Shown here: positions 1-8,738 of the stretch, in pieces | Position numbering within the stretch: the first letter of the stretch is position 1 | How the letters are laid out: each line of letters begins with the position of its first letter | Assembly (NCBI RefSeq): GCF_900100365.1 | Contig: NZ_FNKU01000001.1 | Coordinates: 868,001 to 932,000, forward strand | DNA: 64,000 nt | Reading direction: 5' to 3' | Origin: Pseudomonas cannabina | GTDB taxonomy: Bacteria; Pseudomonadota; Gammaproteobacteria; Pseudomonadales; Pseudomonadaceae | Notes under the pieces: model-generated | Told to the model about the DNA's origin: nothing | Databases searched by the model: none | Seen by the model: the letters and a program-made list of their open reading frames with translations, nothing else | Program-made: the position numbers and the translations under genes

Positions 1-2
1 AC

Positions 3-305
3 AAGGAGTTCGCGCTGATCCGTGAAAACAACAGCGCAGCGGCAGTCGCTCTGGGTGGCTCGCTGATCGGCTTCGCGTTGCCGGCCAGCAACATCATCAG
101 TTACAGCATCAGCATTCTGGACGTGGTGGTCTGGGCGGTGATTGCTGCCGTGGTGCAACTGCTGGCGTTCGGCGTCACCAGTGTGGTGCTCAAGGGCCTG
201 TCGACCCGCATCGCCAGGGGCGAACTGGCAGCGGCTATCTATTCGGCCAGCGTCGCGATCAGCGTCGGTCTTCTCAATGCGGCCTGCATGACCCCGTCGG
301 TCTGA
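3..305 (+). CDS. DUF350 (YjfL-type) inner-membrane protein, 3' part
   Basis: The reading frame is open from the first bases of the window, so the start lies upstream; about 100 C-terminal residues are visible. They contain two or three hydrophobic segments (around LGGSLIGFALP, VVVWAVIAAVVQLLAFGV and the C-terminal YSASVAISVGLLNAA), typical of the DUF350 family of small four-helix membrane proteins. The next two genes on the same strand, a DUF1190 lipoprotein and a glutathionylspermidine-synthase-like ligase, are the usual partners of DUF350 in gamma-proteobacteria (compare E. coli yjfL-yjfM-yjfC). This supports the call. The biochemical role of the family is unknown. Confidence 0.8.
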   Translation, partial: KEFALIRENNSAAAVALGGSLIGFALPASNIISYSISILDVVVWAVIAAVVQLLAFGVTSVVLKGLSTRIARGELAAAIYSASVAISVGLLNAACMTPSV

Positions 306-329
306 CGGCAGCTTTGAACAAGGAGACTC

Positions 330-1079
330 ATGATGAGACGTAGTTCAGTAAAGCTGGTGCTCGCCAGTACACTTCCCTTGGCGCTTGCCGGGTGTGGTCC
401 GTCTGAAAACAAGCAGAATTTTGAAGCGAAGGCCAATTTCAAGTCGGTGCAGGAATGCGTCGAAGCCAAAGTGCCGGTAGACGTGTGTTCGGATGCCTAC
501 ATGCAGGCGCTGTCCGACCATCGGCGCATTGCGCCGACCTACGATGACAAGGCCTCCTGTGACGCGGACTTCGTGCCGGATTACTGCCAGGTCACCTCCG
601 ATGGCAAGTACATGCCGAAGCTCGGCGGCTTCGAACTGGGCTTCTCCGGGCAGGTGCCCAAAGAGGCGCTGGACCGGGCCAATCAGGAAGTTGCGCAGTC
701 GGCCCCGGCAGGTATGAGCGGCACCACCGGGCTGATGGCCGGCCTGCTGATCGGCAATCTGCTCAGCAATGGTTTCGGTGGCGGCAGCCGTTATTATTCG
801 CAGCCCATTTATCAGACGCGCGATGATCGCGGTGGCTATTACAGCTCTTCGCTGCCCAGCCAGATCGACCGCGGCAAGACCTTCGGTCGTTCGACCCAGG
901 CGCAATCCAGCCCGGATCGCAGCTACGGCAAGAGCACGCTGGGACGCAACCTGGGCAACTCGGGTTCTGGTTCATCGTCGGTGTCATCGACCATTTCGCG
1001 TGGCGGCTTCGGCAGTCAGGCTGCGGCACGCAGCGGCTGGGGCGGCAAGAGCAGCGGCAGCGGCAGTTTCGGAGGCTGA
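330..1079 (+). CDS. DUF1190 (YgiB/YjfM-type) lipoprotein
   Basis: A 249-residue protein with a lipoprotein signal: basic N-terminus (MMRRSSVK), hydrophobic stretch, then lipobox LAGC with the lipidated Cys at residue 22. The mature part has several Cys residues (QECVEAKVPVDVCSDAY, CDADFVPDYCQ) in the region typical of DUF1190. The tail from about residue 150 is rich in Gly, Ser, Tyr and Arg and ends in a Ser/Gly run, so it is probably disordered. An alternative Met start lies one codon downstream. It is 24 bases after the DUF350 gene and 11 bases before the ligase gene, so the three are co-transcribed. Function unknown; predicted to be anchored at an envelope membrane. Confidence 0.8.
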   Translation: MMRRSSVKLVLASTLPLALAGCGPSENKQNFEAKANFKSVQECVEAKVPVDVCSDAYMQALSDHRRIAPTYDDKASCDADFVPDYCQVTSDGKYMPKLGGFELGFSGQVPKEALDRANQEVAQSAPAGMSGTTGLMAGLLIGNLLSNGFGGGSRYYSQPIYQTRDDRGGYYSSSLPSQIDRGKTFGRSTQAQSSPDRSYGKSTLGRNLGNSGSGSSSVSSTISRGGFGSQAAARSGWGGKSSGSGSFGG

Positions 1080-1090
1080 CGGAACGGTCC

Positions 1091-2248
1091 ATGAAGAAGA
1101 TCAGCATCGAGGAACGTCCGGACTGGCGCGCTACTGCCGAACGTGAAGGCTTCAACTTCCACACCATTGACGGCGAGCGCTATTGGGATGAACGTGGTTA
1201 TTACCTGTTCACCGAACAGCAGATTACCCGCGATCTTGAAGCGCCGACTCAGGCGCTTCACCAGATGTGCATGGACGCCGTGGCGCGGGTAGTGGACAGC
1301 GAGGAACTGCTGCACCAACTGGCGATTCCGGAAGCGTTCTTCGATGTGATTCAGACGTCATGGAAACAGGGGCATCCGCATCTCTATGCACGCTTCGACT
1401 TTGCCTACGATGGCACGGGCCCGGCGAAGATGTACGAGATCAATGCCGATACGCCGACCAGCCTGATGGAGGCCGGGGCGTTTCAACTGCTCTGGCTGGA
1501 AGATCAGATGGCGCGCGGGGTGTTGCCTGCGCATGCCACCCAGTTCAATTCGATTGCCGAGGACCTGGTTCGCGCATTCGCCGAATTTCCGGGGCAATGC
1601 CCGTTTTATTTTTCGGCCATGTCCGGTTCGGTCGAAGACCGTGGCACCACCGATTTTCTGCGGCGCATGGCTGCCCATGTCGGCATTGAGGCCAGGCACA
1701 TCGACATCGAAGACATCGGGCTCGATGCCGAAGGGCGTTTCGTCGACCTGGAAGGGCGCTGGATCGAGCGCTTGTTCAAGCTGCATGCGTGGGAACACAT
1801 CTTTCACGAGGAATTCGGCAAGCATGTGCCCGCCAGCGGCACCCAGTTCGTCGAGCCTGCCTGGAAAGCGATTCTCAGCAATAAAGGCATATTGCCGTTG
1901 TTGTGGCAGTTCAACGAAGGGCATCCGAACCTGCTGCCTGCGCGTGTCGATCAGGAGACTGACCGACCGGTACCCAAAGGCTGGGTGCGCAAACCGTATT
2001 TTTCCCGCGAAGGTGCCAACATCGAGATGCGCACGCCGGGCGATCAGGTTATTGCAGTCGATGGGCCGTATACCGATGCACCGTACATTCTTCAGGCGTA
2101 CTCGCCACTTCCGAAGTTCGGCGACAGCTACACACTGATCGGCTCCTGGGTTATCGGTGATCTGGCATCCGGTATCGGCATTCGCGAAGATGACAGCCTG
2201 ATCACCAAAGACACCAGCCGCTTCCTGCCACACGTTGTCATCGACTGA
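1091..2248 (+). CDS. Glutathionylspermidine synthase-like ATP-grasp ligase (YgiC/YjfC family)
   Basis: A 385-residue protein of the size and type of the YgiC/YjfC group, which resembles the C-terminal synthetase half of E. coli Gsp synthase. The stretch YEINADTPTSLMEAG (about residues 114-128) and the C-terminal stretch IGSWVIGDLASGIGIRED match the conserved ATP-grasp core. The amidase half of E. coli Gss is absent. Full-length Gss condenses glutathione and spermidine at the expense of ATP, but YgiC/YjfC proteins are not firmly shown to do this, so the substrate is uncertain. It is the last gene of the DUF350-DUF1190-ligase operon. A hairpin follows at 2264-2292. Confidence 0.8.
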   Translation: MKKISIEERPDWRATAEREGFNFHTIDGERYWDERGYYLFTEQQITRDLEAPTQALHQMCMDAVARVVDSEELLHQLAIPEAFFDVIQTSWKQGHPHLYARFDFAYDGTGPAKMYEINADTPTSLMEAGAFQLLWLEDQMARGVLPAHATQFNSIAEDLVRAFAEFPGQCPFYFSAMSGSVEDRGTTDFLRRMAAHVGIEARHIDIEDIGLDAEGRFVDLEGRWIERLFKLHAWEHIFHEEFGKHVPASGTQFVEPAWKAILSNKGILPLLWQFNEGHPNLLPARVDQETDRPVPKGWVRKPYFSREGANIEMRTPGDQVIAVDGPYTDAPYILQAYSPLPKFGDSYTLIGSWVIGDLASGIGIREDDSLITKDTSRFLPHVVID

Positions 2249-2263
2249 GGGATTGCCTGTCAA

Positions 2264-2292
2264 GGTGTTACTTGCAGTCTGCCAGTAACACC
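2264..2292. other. Perfect 8-bp stem hairpin after the ligase gene
   Basis: GGTGTTAC (2264-2271) pairs exactly with GTAACACC (2285-2292) across a 13-base loop, 16 bases past the ligase stop codon. No T-run follows, so it may be an mRNA 3'-end stabiliser or a weak terminator rather than a canonical intrinsic terminator. Confidence 0.5.
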
Positions 2293-2472
2293 TCTGCTGT
2301 TACCGTCCGTTTTAATGACCCTGTTTGATGGTTTCCTTATCAAGTGTGTGTCTGACAATCCAACAGGCCTGGCAAGGGTATTTTTCGGTAAAACAGTGTG
2401 ACTGACTGTTTGCCATGAGGGGCGCCCTATAGTGTGCCCAATAACGACTTTAATCTGTCCCTTTTCATAGAT

Positions 2473-2488
2473 TGGCACTCGCGTTGCA
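2473..2488 (+). promoter_or_regulatory. Sigma54 (-24/-12) promoter upstream of the DUF1329 gene
   Basis: TGGCACTCGCGTTGCA matches the RpoN consensus TGGCAC-N5-TTGCA, with GG at 2474-2475 and GC at 2486-2487 and exactly 10 bases between them. It lies in the 556-base gap between the ligase gene and the DUF1329 start at 2805, on the correct strand. It predicts a leader of about 305 nt, AT-rich compared with its surroundings, in which I see no convincing coding region. The bacterial enhancer-binding protein that would activate it is not evident nearby. Confidence 0.6.
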
Positions 2489-2804
2489 CTGTCATTATTA
2501 CTGTAGACGCTGTTTGAAAAAAATACAGTTCGCGTTACATCTTTCTATTTGCACTCTGTTTAATGCGATGAGCTGTGTGAAGTCGTTTCCTACGGGTCTG
2601 GTTTTCACGTCTTACAACTTATGCCTGCGATCAAACAGGATGAAGTGGGGGAGTCACTGTGCACTGAATATTGTGTTTTGGCACTACAACAGGCTGACAA
2701 TCGCCGTGTGCGTTGTCTCGATAATAAAAAGCCGTTTTCAACGGAAACACTATTAGCCACGACGTCAGACTGTTGTGGCGAGCCAGTCATGCAAGGAGAG
2801 CAGC

Positions 2805-4160
2805 ATGCTCATGAAACATCTGATGGGGATCGCGTTAGCGATGGGGCTTGCGATCAACACCAGTCAAGGGGCCGACGTTCGGTTACCTGAAGGTCCGTTA
2901 ACTCCTTTGGGTGGCGAGAGGGCGGCAAACGCCTCCGGAACCATACCGGCCTGGAAAGGTGGAATCACCCGGCCGCCGCAGGGGTATGAAGGCTCCGGCA
3001 GGCGCCATGTCGATCCTTATGTCGGCGACAAGCCTGTGTTCACCATCACCCGTGCCACTCTGGATCAGCACCGTGAGCACCTGACGCCGGGGCAGGTCGC
3101 GATGTTTGAAACCTATCCCGCCAGCTATCGCATGCCGATCTACCCGACCCGACGTTCCGCATCAGCCCCGCAGTGGGTCTACGACAACACCCGTCGAAAC
3201 GCCGGCACAGCACGGCTGATCAGCGGCGGTAACGGGTTTGTCGATGCGTATGGCGGCATTCCGTTTCCCGTACCGAAAAAAGGGATTCAGGCGGTGTGGA
3301 ACCATATCGCCCGTTATCGTGGACATTACGTAGTAAGACGCGCATCCGAAGCCGTCGTGCAGCGTAACGGAAACTTCAGCCTTACCCACTCTCGGCAAGA
3401 AGTGTTATTTCGCTTTTATGATCCTCACGGCAGTTTTGCCGGCCTCGATAATGTGCTGTTCTATTACTTGTCGCGTTCCCACAGCCCGGCACATCTGTCA
3501 GGTTACGCCGTGCTGGTGCATGAAACACTTGATCAGGTGCAGGAGCCGCGTCTGGCCTGGGCGTACAGTGCCGGGCAACCGCGCGTGCGCCGCGCCCCGA
3601 GTCTCGCTTACGACATGCCAATGCCGACGTCCGATGGTTTGCGCACGGCAGACGACACTGACATGTTCAATGGCTCGCCGGATCGTTACGACTGGAAGTT
3701 GCTGGGCAAGCGCGAGATTTACATTCCCTACAATAACTATCGACTGTCCAGCCCTGATATCACGTATCGGCAATTACTGCAGCCTGGTCATCTCAACCCG
3801 GCTTATACCCGGCATGAGCTGCACCGGGTCTGGGTGGTGGAAGGGACGCTCAGGCCCTCATCGCGGCATGTGTACGCGCGGCGCACGCTGTATCTGGACG
3901 AAGACAGCTGGCAGGCGGCAATCGTCGATCAGTATGACGGGCGCGACCAGTTGTGGCGGGTCTCCATGGCCTACCTGAAAAACTACTACGAGTTGCCGAC
4001 CGTCTGGTCGGCGCTGGATGTCTTCCATGACTTGCAGGCTCGGCGTTACCACGTACAGAACCTGGACAATCAGGAACCGCACACCAGTGACTTCTCCCAG
4101 CCGGTGCCCGGCGTCAGTGCTTTCAAGCCTGCTGCGCTGCGCCGTCAAGGTGTGCGTTGA
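2805..4160 (+). CDS. DUF1329 family exported protein
   Basis: A 451-residue protein starting at the ATG at 2805, chosen over an upstream GTG because AAGGAG lies at 2793-2798. An N-terminal signal peptide ends near QGA-DVRLPEGPL. The segment PLTPLGGERAANASGTIPAWKGG is characteristic of DUF1329 proteins (outer-membrane lipoprotein-sorting-like fold), as are the Trp/Tyr-rich blocks such as NNYRLSSPDITYRQLL and YDGRDQLWRVSMAYLKNYY. DUF1329 genes usually occur with a DUF1302 porin-like gene, a YCF48 protein and an MMPL exporter. The last two follow here, but no DUF1302 gene is in the window. Inferred role: periplasmic or outer-membrane component of an exporter for a hydrophobic compound. Expression is probably sigma54-dependent. 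Confidence 0.8.
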   Translation: MLMKHLMGIALAMGLAINTSQGADVRLPEGPLTPLGGERAANASGTIPAWKGGITRPPQGYEGSGRRHVDPYVGDKPVFTITRATLDQHREHLTPGQVAMFETYPASYRMPIYPTRRSASAPQWVYDNTRRNAGTARLISGGNGFVDAYGGIPFPVPKKGIQAVWNHIARYRGHYVVRRASEAVVQRNGNFSLTHSRQEVLFRFYDPHGSFAGLDNVLFYYLSRSHSPAHLSGYAVLVHETLDQVQEPRLAWAYSAGQPRVRRAPSLAYDMPMPTSDGLRTADDTDMFNGSPDRYDWKLLGKREIYIPYNNYRLSSPDITYRQLLQPGHLNPAYTRHELHRVWVVEGTLRPSSRHVYARRTLYLDEDSWQAAIVDQYDGRDQLWRVSMAYLKNYYELPTVWSALDVFHDLQARRYHVQNLDNQEPHTSDFSQPVPGVSAFKPAALRRQGVR

Positions 4161-4399
4161 TCCGCAGGCATCGACAGGTCTCGGAGTCCGTTGCGGCGTT
4201 TTCGTATCAGGCCGGCTGATGACTCATCAATCACGTCTGCGTGCTTAACAAAAGATAACGACATGTCGATTGTCAGGCATTTGCAAAACTGCCTAGGATG
4301 GCCGTGCTTCCAAAAAAGCAGGGCCAGACGGCTCGCGGGCTTTCCCGGTTGATGCAAACGGGGCGAATCGTGCCCGATAACAATAAAGGGGAGAACTTC

Positions 4400-5449
4400 A
4401 TGCGTGAGCCTTTCCAGCGGCGCACCCGGTTATGTGCGGTCATGTCACTGACCCTTCTGATGGGCTGCCCGCTTGCAGCCACGTTGGCGCTTGCATCCGA
4501 TCCGGTGCCCACAGCTGCGAACGTTGCAGACACCTCCGGTTACGCCATCGAATCGGCTAAAGCCGCGCGCGGTCTGTTGCTGGATGTCGCCCATGCGGGT
4601 GCCCGGCTGGTCGTGGTGGGCGATCACGGGCACATTCTGTATTCCGACGATCAGGGCAAGACCTGGCGTCAGGCCAGAGTGCCCACCCGGCAATTATTGA
4701 CCGCCGTGTTTTTCGTCGATGAGCAGCACGGCTGGGCGGTGGGCCATGACGCGCAGATTCTGGTCAGCAGCGACGGCGGCAAAAGCTGGAGCAAACAGTT
4801 CGAAGATTTGAAGCGCGAAGCGCCGCTGCTGGATGCCTGGTTCAAGGACCTCGACAACGGCTTGGCCATCGGTGCCTATGGGGCGTTGCTGAGCACGCAC
4901 GACGGTGGCCAGCATTGGCAAGACATCAGCGACCGGCTGGACAACGAAGACCAGTACCACCTGAATGGCATCGCTCAGGTAAAGGATGCGGGTCTGTTCA
5001 TCGTCGGCGAGGCGGGCAGCATGTTTCGCTCCAGCGACGAAGGGCAAACCTGGGAAAAGCTTGAGGGCCCTTATCAGGGCTCATTGTTTGGTGTGACCGG
5101 CACGGCGCAGCCTTCGACATTGCTGGCCTATGGTCTGCGCGGCAACCTGTTTCGCTCCAGCGATTTTGGCGACACTTGGCAGCCGATCGAACTCAAGGGC
5201 ACACGCGGGCCTGTGGAATTCGGTCTGGCCAGCGCCACGCTGCTGGCCGATGGCTCGCTGGTGCTGGTCGGCAATGGCGGCAGCGTGATGCGCAGCACCG
5301 ACGATGGCGAAACCTTCGAGGTGTTCAATCGTCCTGACCGCATCTCGCTGGCGGGCGTGACCGCCAATCTGCAAGGCAACCTGATACTGGTCGGACAGGG
5401 TGGCGTGCGGATGACTTCGCCCACGGGCAGCGAAACGAGCCAACAATAA
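4400..5449 (+). CDS. YCF48/BNR-repeat beta-propeller protein (photosystem II stability factor-like)
   Basis: A 349-residue protein. The start at 4400 has AAGGGGAG at 4386-4393 and is preferred over an in-frame ATG at 4298. A signal peptide (RRTRLCAVMSLTLLMG...ATLALA) indicates export. At least six BNR/Asp-box repeats are visible: YSDDQGKTW, VSSDGGKSW, STHDGGQHW, RSSDEGQTW, RSSDFGDTW and RSTDDGETF, which build a YCF48-type propeller. The name comes from a photosystem II assembly factor; no photosynthesis is implied. It is 26 bases before the RND exporter gene and co-occurs with DUF1329 and MMPL genes in proteobacteria, so a periplasmic accessory role in that exporter is likely but unproven. 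Confidence 0.85.
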   Translation: MREPFQRRTRLCAVMSLTLLMGCPLAATLALASDPVPTAANVADTSGYAIESAKAARGLLLDVAHAGARLVVVGDHGHILYSDDQGKTWRQARVPTRQLLTAVFFVDEQHGWAVGHDAQILVSSDGGKSWSKQFEDLKREAPLLDAWFKDLDNGLAIGAYGALLSTHDGGQHWQDISDRLDNEDQYHLNGIAQVKDAGLFIVGEAGSMFRSSDEGQTWEKLEGPYQGSLFGVTGTAQPSTLLAYGLRGNLFRSSDFGDTWQPIELKGTRGPVEFGLASATLLADGSLVLVGNGGSVMRSTDDGETFEVFNRPDRISLAGVTANLQGNLILVGQGGVRMTSPTGSETSQQ

Positions 5450-5475
5450 GACCTTTCAGGGCGGGACATCCAGGC

Positions 5476-7866
5476 ATGAGCAATCTTCAACACCCAGCAC
5501 ATTCAGATGAAAAGGCAACCTTTCTCGAACGCCTGATTTTCAATCATCGTCCGGCGGTGATCATTCTGTGCCTGCTGACGAGTGTCTTTCTGTTCTGGCA
5601 GGCCTTGCAGGTACGGCCTTCCACCAGCTTCGAAAAAATGATTCCGCTGTCGCATCCGTTCATTCAGAACATGATGAAGCATCGCAACGATCTGGCGAAC
5701 CTGGGCAACACCGTGCGCATCTCCGTCGAGGCGGTGGACGGTGATATTTTCTCGCAAAAGTACATGGAGACCCTGCGGCAGATCAGTGACGAGGTGTTTT
5801 ACATTCCCGGCGTCGACCGTTCCGGGCTCAAGTCGTTGTGGAGCCCCAGTGTGCGCTGGACCGAAGTGACCGAGGAGGGTTTCGCCGGCGGCGAGGTCAT
5901 TCCGCAGAGTTACGACGGCTCGGAAGCCAGTCTCGATCAGCTGCGCAACAATGTGCTCAAGTCCGGGCAAGTCGGGCGGCTGGTGGCCAACGACTTCAAG
6001 TCGAGCATCATCGATGTGCCGTTGCAGGAGGCCTACCCGGACCCTGCCGATCAGGGCAAATTGCTAGCGCTCGACTACCAGCAGTTCTCGCATCAGCTTG
6101 AAGAAAAGATTCGCGATAAATACCAGGCGCAAAACCCGGATATCAAAATACACATTGTCGGTTTCGCCAAGAAGGTCGGCGACCTGATCGATGGCCTGTT
6201 CATGGTGGTGATGTTCTTCGGCATCGCGTTCCTGATCACCCTGGTGCTGCTGATCTGGTTCACCCGCTGCATTCGCAGCACCGTCGCAGTGCTGAGCACT
6301 ACGCTGATCGCGGTGATCTGGCAGTTGGGACTGATGCACGTGGTGGGTTTCGGTATCGATCCGTATTCGATGCTGGTGCCGTTTCTGATCTTCGCCATCG
6401 GTATTTCCCACGGTGTGCAGAAAATCAACGGCATCGCCCTGCAGTCCGGCGAGGCGGACAATGCGCTGACAGCTGCACGTCGTACGTTCCGCCAGCTGTT
6501 TCTGCCGGGCATGATCGCCATTCTGGCCGACGCGGTCGGGTTCATCACCTTGCTGATCATCGACATCGGCGTGATCCGTGAACTGGCCATTGGTGCGTCC
6601 ATTGGCGTGGCGGTAATCGTGTTCACCAACCTGATTTTGCTGCCGGTGGCGATTTCCTACGTGGGCATCAGTAAAAGGGCAGTCAGCCGGAGCAAACAGG
6701 ATGCGGTCTCCGAGCATCCTTTCTGGCGTCTGCTGTCGAATTTTGCCAGCGCCAAAGTTGCACCGGTCTCGATTGCACTGGCAGTGCTGGCCTTCGGAGG
6801 CGGTCTTTGGTACAGCCAGAGCCTGAAGATCGGCGACCTCGATCAGGGCGCGCCGGAGTTGCGCCCCGACTCGCGCTACAACAAGGACAACGCGTTCATT
6901 ATCAATCACTACTCGACCAGTTCCGACGTGCTGGTGGTGATGGTCAAGACGCCGCCCGAGGGCTGTTCGGCGTATCCGACCCTGTCGGCGATCAACGAGC
7001 TGGCCTGGAAGATGGAAAACACCCAGGGCGTGCAGTCGGCCATCTCGCTGGTGACCGTCTCCAAACAGGTCATCAAGGGCATGAACGAGGGCAACTTGAA
7101 ATGGGAAAGCCTGTCGCGCAACAAGGACGTGCTGAACAACTCCATCGCCCGGGCTGACGGGCTGTACAACACGGATTGCTCGTTGGCCCCGCTGCTGGTG
7201 TTCCTCAATGACCACAAGGCCGAAACCCTCGACCGCGCCGTGCATGCGGTGCAGGATTTCGCCAGACAGAACGACAAACCGGACATGCAATTCCTGCTGG
7301 CTGCCGGCAACGCCGGGATCGAAGCGGCGACCAACGAAGTCATCAAACAGTCCGAGCTGATCATTCTAGTGCTGGTTTACATCTGCGTAGCGGCGATGTG
7401 CATGATCACCTTCCGTTCCTGGGCCGCAACCCTGTGCATCGTCCTGCCGCTGGTGCTGACGTCGGTGCTGGGTAACGCCCTGATGGCGTTCATGGGCATC
7501 GGTGTCAAAGTGGCGACCTTGCCGGTGGTGGCATTGGGGGTCGGCATCGGCGTCGACTACGGCATCTACATCTATAGCCGCCTGGAAAGCTTCCTGCGTG
7601 CCGGGTTACCGTTGCAGGAAGCCTATTACGAAACTCTGAAATCCACCGGCAAAGCCGTGCTGTTCACTGGCCTGTGCCTGGCCATCGGCGTGTGCACCTG
7701 GATCTTTTCGGCGATCAAGTTCCAGGCCGACATGGGCCTGATGCTGACCTTCATGCTGCTGTGGAACATGTTCGGCGCACTGTGGCTGCTGCCCGCGCTG
7801 GCGCGGTTCCTGATCAAACCGGAGAAGATGGCAGGGAAGGTGGGCAATTCACTGTTTTCGCATTGA
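5476..7866 (+). CDS. RND superfamily exporter (MMPL type)
   Basis: A 796-residue inner-membrane protein with the two-fold RND layout. There is one N-terminal helix (residues about 28-45), a periplasmic domain, a helix bundle (about 235-395), a second periplasmic domain that begins after the helix near FGGGLWYSQ, and a C-terminal bundle (about 620-785). Motifs such as GIDPYSMLVPFLIFAIGISH and VVALGVGIGVDYGIYIYSRL match the MMPL/hopanoid-exporter-like branch rather than the multidrug AcrB branch. It has no HlyD or TolC partner; instead it follows DUF1329 and YCF48 genes, so it probably exports a lipid or other hydrophobic molecule. Substrate unknown. Confidence 0.87.
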   Translation: MSNLQHPAHSDEKATFLERLIFNHRPAVIILCLLTSVFLFWQALQVRPSTSFEKMIPLSHPFIQNMMKHRNDLANLGNTVRISVEAVDGDIFSQKYMETLRQISDEVFYIPGVDRSGLKSLWSPSVRWTEVTEEGFAGGEVIPQSYDGSEASLDQLRNNVLKSGQVGRLVANDFKSSIIDVPLQEAYPDPADQGKLLALDYQQFSHQLEEKIRDKYQAQNPDIKIHIVGFAKKVGDLIDGLFMVVMFFGIAFLITLVLLIWFTRCIRSTVAVLSTTLIAVIWQLGLMHVVGFGIDPYSMLVPFLIFAIGISHGVQKINGIALQSGEADNALTAARRTFRQLFLPGMIAILADAVGFITLLIIDIGVIRELAIGASIGVAVIVFTNLILLPVAISYVGISKRAVSRSKQDAVSEHPFWRLLSNFASAKVAPVSIALAVLAFGGGLWYSQSLKIGDLDQGAPELRPDSRYNKDNAFIINHYSTSSDVLVVMVKTPPEGCSAYPTLSAINELAWKMENTQGVQSAISLVTVSKQVIKGMNEGNLKWESLSRNKDVLNNSIARADGLYNTDCSLAPLLVFLNDHKAETLDRAVHAVQDFARQNDKPDMQFLLAAGNAGIEAATNEVIKQSELIILVLVYICVAAMCMITFRSWAATLCIVLPLVLTSVLGNALMAFMGIGVKVATLPVVALGVGIGVDYGIYIYSRLESFLRAGLPLQEAYYETLKSTGKAVLFTGLCLAIGVCTWIFSAIKFQADMGLMLTFMLLWNMFGALWLLPALARFLIKPEKMAGKVGNSLFSH

Positions 7867-7921
7867 GCCTGTCGAGCGTGGAGACCTGCGTTTCCGCGCT
7901 GCAGCGGGCGCATCGAGAGTC

Positions 7922-8632
7922 CTAGCCGCCCAACACCACACTCAACGCATTGCGCGCGTCATCCAGTTGCACCAGCGAGGCATGCCGTGCGCCGAGGGCG
8001 TCGCGGTTCTGGATGGCAGTGAGGATGGCTTTATGGCGGGGCATGGCCAGTTCGTGCAGGTTGGGGCGTTTGTTGGAGTATTTGAGTGCTTCACGCAAAG
8101 CCAGTGACAGCATGTTGCACAAATGCGCCAGCAAGTCGTTGTGCGTGGCATCGGCAATGCGGCTGTGGAAGTCGAGGTCCGGCTGCAGCAGGTCTTCCGG
8201 CGTCGGTGCCGCTTCCATGCGCAGGTAGGCTTCGTGAATCGATTCGATTTCTTCGTCGGTGGCGTGTTGCGCGGCCAGTGCCGCAACCGCCGGTTCGATC
8301 ACCGCGCGCACGCTGGTCAGCAGGTTGAAGAATTCATTCTGCGGCGAACTCTGCATCACCCAATGCAATACATCCGGGTCCAGCAGGTGCCATTCGCGAC
8401 GGGCCTTGACCACTGTGCCGACGCGCGGCCGCGAGTAGACCAGCCCTTTGGCGACCAGAACCCGCGTGGCTTCACGCAGGACCGGGCGGCTGACGGCATA
8501 TTCTTCGCAGAGCAGCGCCTCGGCAGGCAACTTTTCGTCAGGTTTGAAACGGCCGGATACGATCTGCATGCCCAGTTCCTGGACGATGCGGGCGTGCATG
8601 CTTTTTCGGTCGGAGGGCTTTCGATAATCCAT
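7922..8632 (-). CDS. GntR/FadR-family transcriptional regulator
   Basis: The frame extends upstream to 8704, but the ATG at 8632 (MDYRKPSDRKSMHARIV) gives the usual 236-residue FadR-subfamily length; it lacks a strong ribosome site, so the start is moderately certain. An N-terminal winged helix contains GRFKPDEKLPAEALLCEEYAVSRPVLREATRVLVAKGLV. The C-terminal FCD effector domain carries conserved acidic and His residues (DLDFHSRIADATHNDLL; HKAILTAIQNRDALGARHAS). It follows a sugar-acid dehydratase gene on the same strand and probably represses the 8.7-13.1 kb catabolic locus, sensing a sugar acid. Confidence 0.85.
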   Translation of the reverse strand: MDYRKPSDRKSMHARIVQELGMQIVSGRFKPDEKLPAEALLCEEYAVSRPVLREATRVLVAKGLVYSRPRVGTVVKARREWHLLDPDVLHWVMQSSPQNEFFNLLTSVRAVIEPAVAALAAQHATDEEIESIHEAYLRMEAAPTPEDLLQPDLDFHSRIADATHNDLLAHLCNMLSLALREALKYSNKRPNLHELAMPRHKAILTAIQNRDALGARHASLVQLDDARNALSVVLGG

Positions 8633-8738
8633 GGGAACGCTGGTCGGTTCTGACTGTGATTGCCGGGCATCATACCATCGCGTAACGATTACGGCGGTCG
8701 CCACAACAGGCGACCGTCGCTTCTTTTAGTGCAACTAA

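Noticed and set aside
2472..2756. A 94-residue frame in the leader of the DUF1329 gene
   Set aside because: It starts within the sigma54 promoter, is rich in Cys and Arg in a pattern typical of untranslated AT-rich DNA, and lacks a ribosome site.
2490..2800. The sigma54 leader as a CrcZ/CrcX-type small RNA
   Set aside because: Crc/Hfq target RNAs carry several A-rich AACAACAA-like motifs; only weak single matches are seen, and the genomic context differs from cbrB-pcnB.
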